Source of the DNA: Psychrobacillus sp. NEAU-3TGS
GTDB lineage: Bacteria > Bacillota > Bacilli > Bacillales_A > Planococcaceae
DNA: 64,000 nt
Reading direction: 5' to 3'
NCBI RefSeq assembly: GCF_029955155.1
Contig: NZ_JAPNOZ010000009.1
Span: 77,273 to 141,272 of the forward strand
The translations under genes and the position numbers were made by a program. Positions 63,613-64,000 of this stretch are shown one piece after another. Position 1 is the stretch's first letter; each line of letters starts with the position of its first letter. A model generated the notes under the pieces. It saw nothing but the letters and a program-made list of their open reading frames with translations. It had not been told where the DNA came from and did no database searches.

Positions 63613-64000
63613 ATGACTCAAATGGTACCGAATTCGACAAATGAAATAATGGCTAAAAAAGATACGTCGACGGGTCCTTGGAGAGATGCATGGCGAAGCT
63701 TTAGTAAAAACAAAGTGGCGCTGGTTGGAGCAGGAATCGTTCTTTTCTTCATTCTTTTAGCTATTTTTGGTCCTTTCCTCGCACCTCAAGGAATAAACGA
63801 ACAGGCAATAAAAGATCATCGTCTGCTTCCGCCATCTAGCCAATTTTGGTTCGGAACAGATGACCTAGGAAGAGATATTTTTTCACGTGTTATACATGGT
63901 GCAAGAATATCACTTGGAGTTGGTTTTTTCTCTGTAGTTGGCTCTGTAGTTGTAGGAAGTATTTTAGGAATTGTAGCTGGTTATTACGGGAAGTGGATCG
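63613..64000 (+). CDS. appC: Peptide ABC importer permease AppC/DppC type, 5' part
   Basis: The window ends inside this gene; 129 complete codons are present from ATG 63613 (site AAGGGGGAAA). The N-terminal domain of OppC/DppC permeases is visible (PWRDAWRSFSKNKVALVGAG), then FLAPQGINEQ and the conserved FWFGTDDLGRDIFSRVIHGA, which precedes the membrane domain. It completes the D-F-A-B-C order of an app operon. Confidence 0.9.
   Translation, partial: MTQMVPNSTNEIMAKKDTSTGPWRDAWRSFSKNKVALVGAGIVLFFILLAIFGPFLAPQGINEQAIKDHRLLPPSSQFWFGTDDLGRDIFSRVIHGARISLGVGFFSVVGSVVVGSILGIVAGYYGKWI

Overview
The window is a stretch of low-GC chromosome from an endospore-forming, flagellated member of the Bacillales, most likely Planococcaceae-like (Psychrobacillus, Lysinibacillus or Sporosarcina type). 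Spore formation is indicated by pdaA (49.9 kb) and a gamma-type SASP gene (55.4 kb), motility by motAB (30.9 kb). Several gene strings match the Bacillus subtilis backbone: yfhF-recX-yfhH-yfhJ-yfhP-mutY, ygaC-ygaD and an appDFABC-type operon. The genus is an inference. No prophage, integrase, CRISPR array, rRNA or tRNA was found.

Layout. 0-3.5 kb: end of xpt, pbuX, a MITE-like non-coding element, an MFS transporter. 3.5-8.8 kb: accessory genes (a structured non-coding block, a frameshifted Nudix-GNAT fusion, an AraC regulator coupled to a lipoprotein, and an Rrf2/flavoprotein/methyltransferase cassette). 8.8-13.7 kb: aspartokinase and a T-box-controlled serine operon (class V aminotransferase plus frameshifted serA). 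13.7-20.5 kb: HAD hydrolase, DUF3298 protein, frameshifted AAA ATPase, VanZ, FbpA-like small protein, yfmL-like helicase, M29 aminopeptidase, SGNH esterase. 20.5-28.9 kb: DUF4870, M20 peptidase, TPP riboswitch with thiT, map, TspO-like protein, M3 oligopeptidase, acetyltransferase, carbonic anhydrase, mreBH. 28.9-41 kb: second M29 aminopeptidase, motAB, psuKG, a sigma-B-type ytxH with yihY, a second larger repeat element, a PerR-box P1B-4 ATPase, class I fumarase. 41-48 kb: MFS transporter behind a possible leader peptide, alcohol dehydrogenase, small proteins, second M3 peptidase. 48-64 kb: rlmCD, pdaA, the yfh cluster, sspE, ygaCD and a peptide ABC importer cut off by the window end.

How it fits together. 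Peptide use is a clear theme: a five-gene peptide importer with a near-consensus CodY box at its promoter, two M29 aminopeptidases, two M3 oligopeptidases, a methionine aminopeptidase and an M20 peptidase. Recognisable control elements are a serine-type T-box, a TPP riboswitch, a PerR box exactly over a sigma-A promoter, sigma-B and sigma-G promoter candidates and many intrinsic terminators.

Two things stand out. First, three conserved genes are broken by four one-base deletions, each in a short homopolymer, which points to sequence error more than to gene decay. Second, the long intergenic gaps carry dispersed structured repeats: a terminal-inverted-repeat element in two sizes (1.6-2.1 and 36.4-37.1 kb) and two degenerate repeat families with an almost exact 21-bp period (16.9, 36.6-36.9, 55.7-56.0 kb). 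I could not assign these repeats to a named family. No obviously new multi-gene system was seen; the repeats and the branched structure near 3.6 kb are the best candidates for something undescribed.
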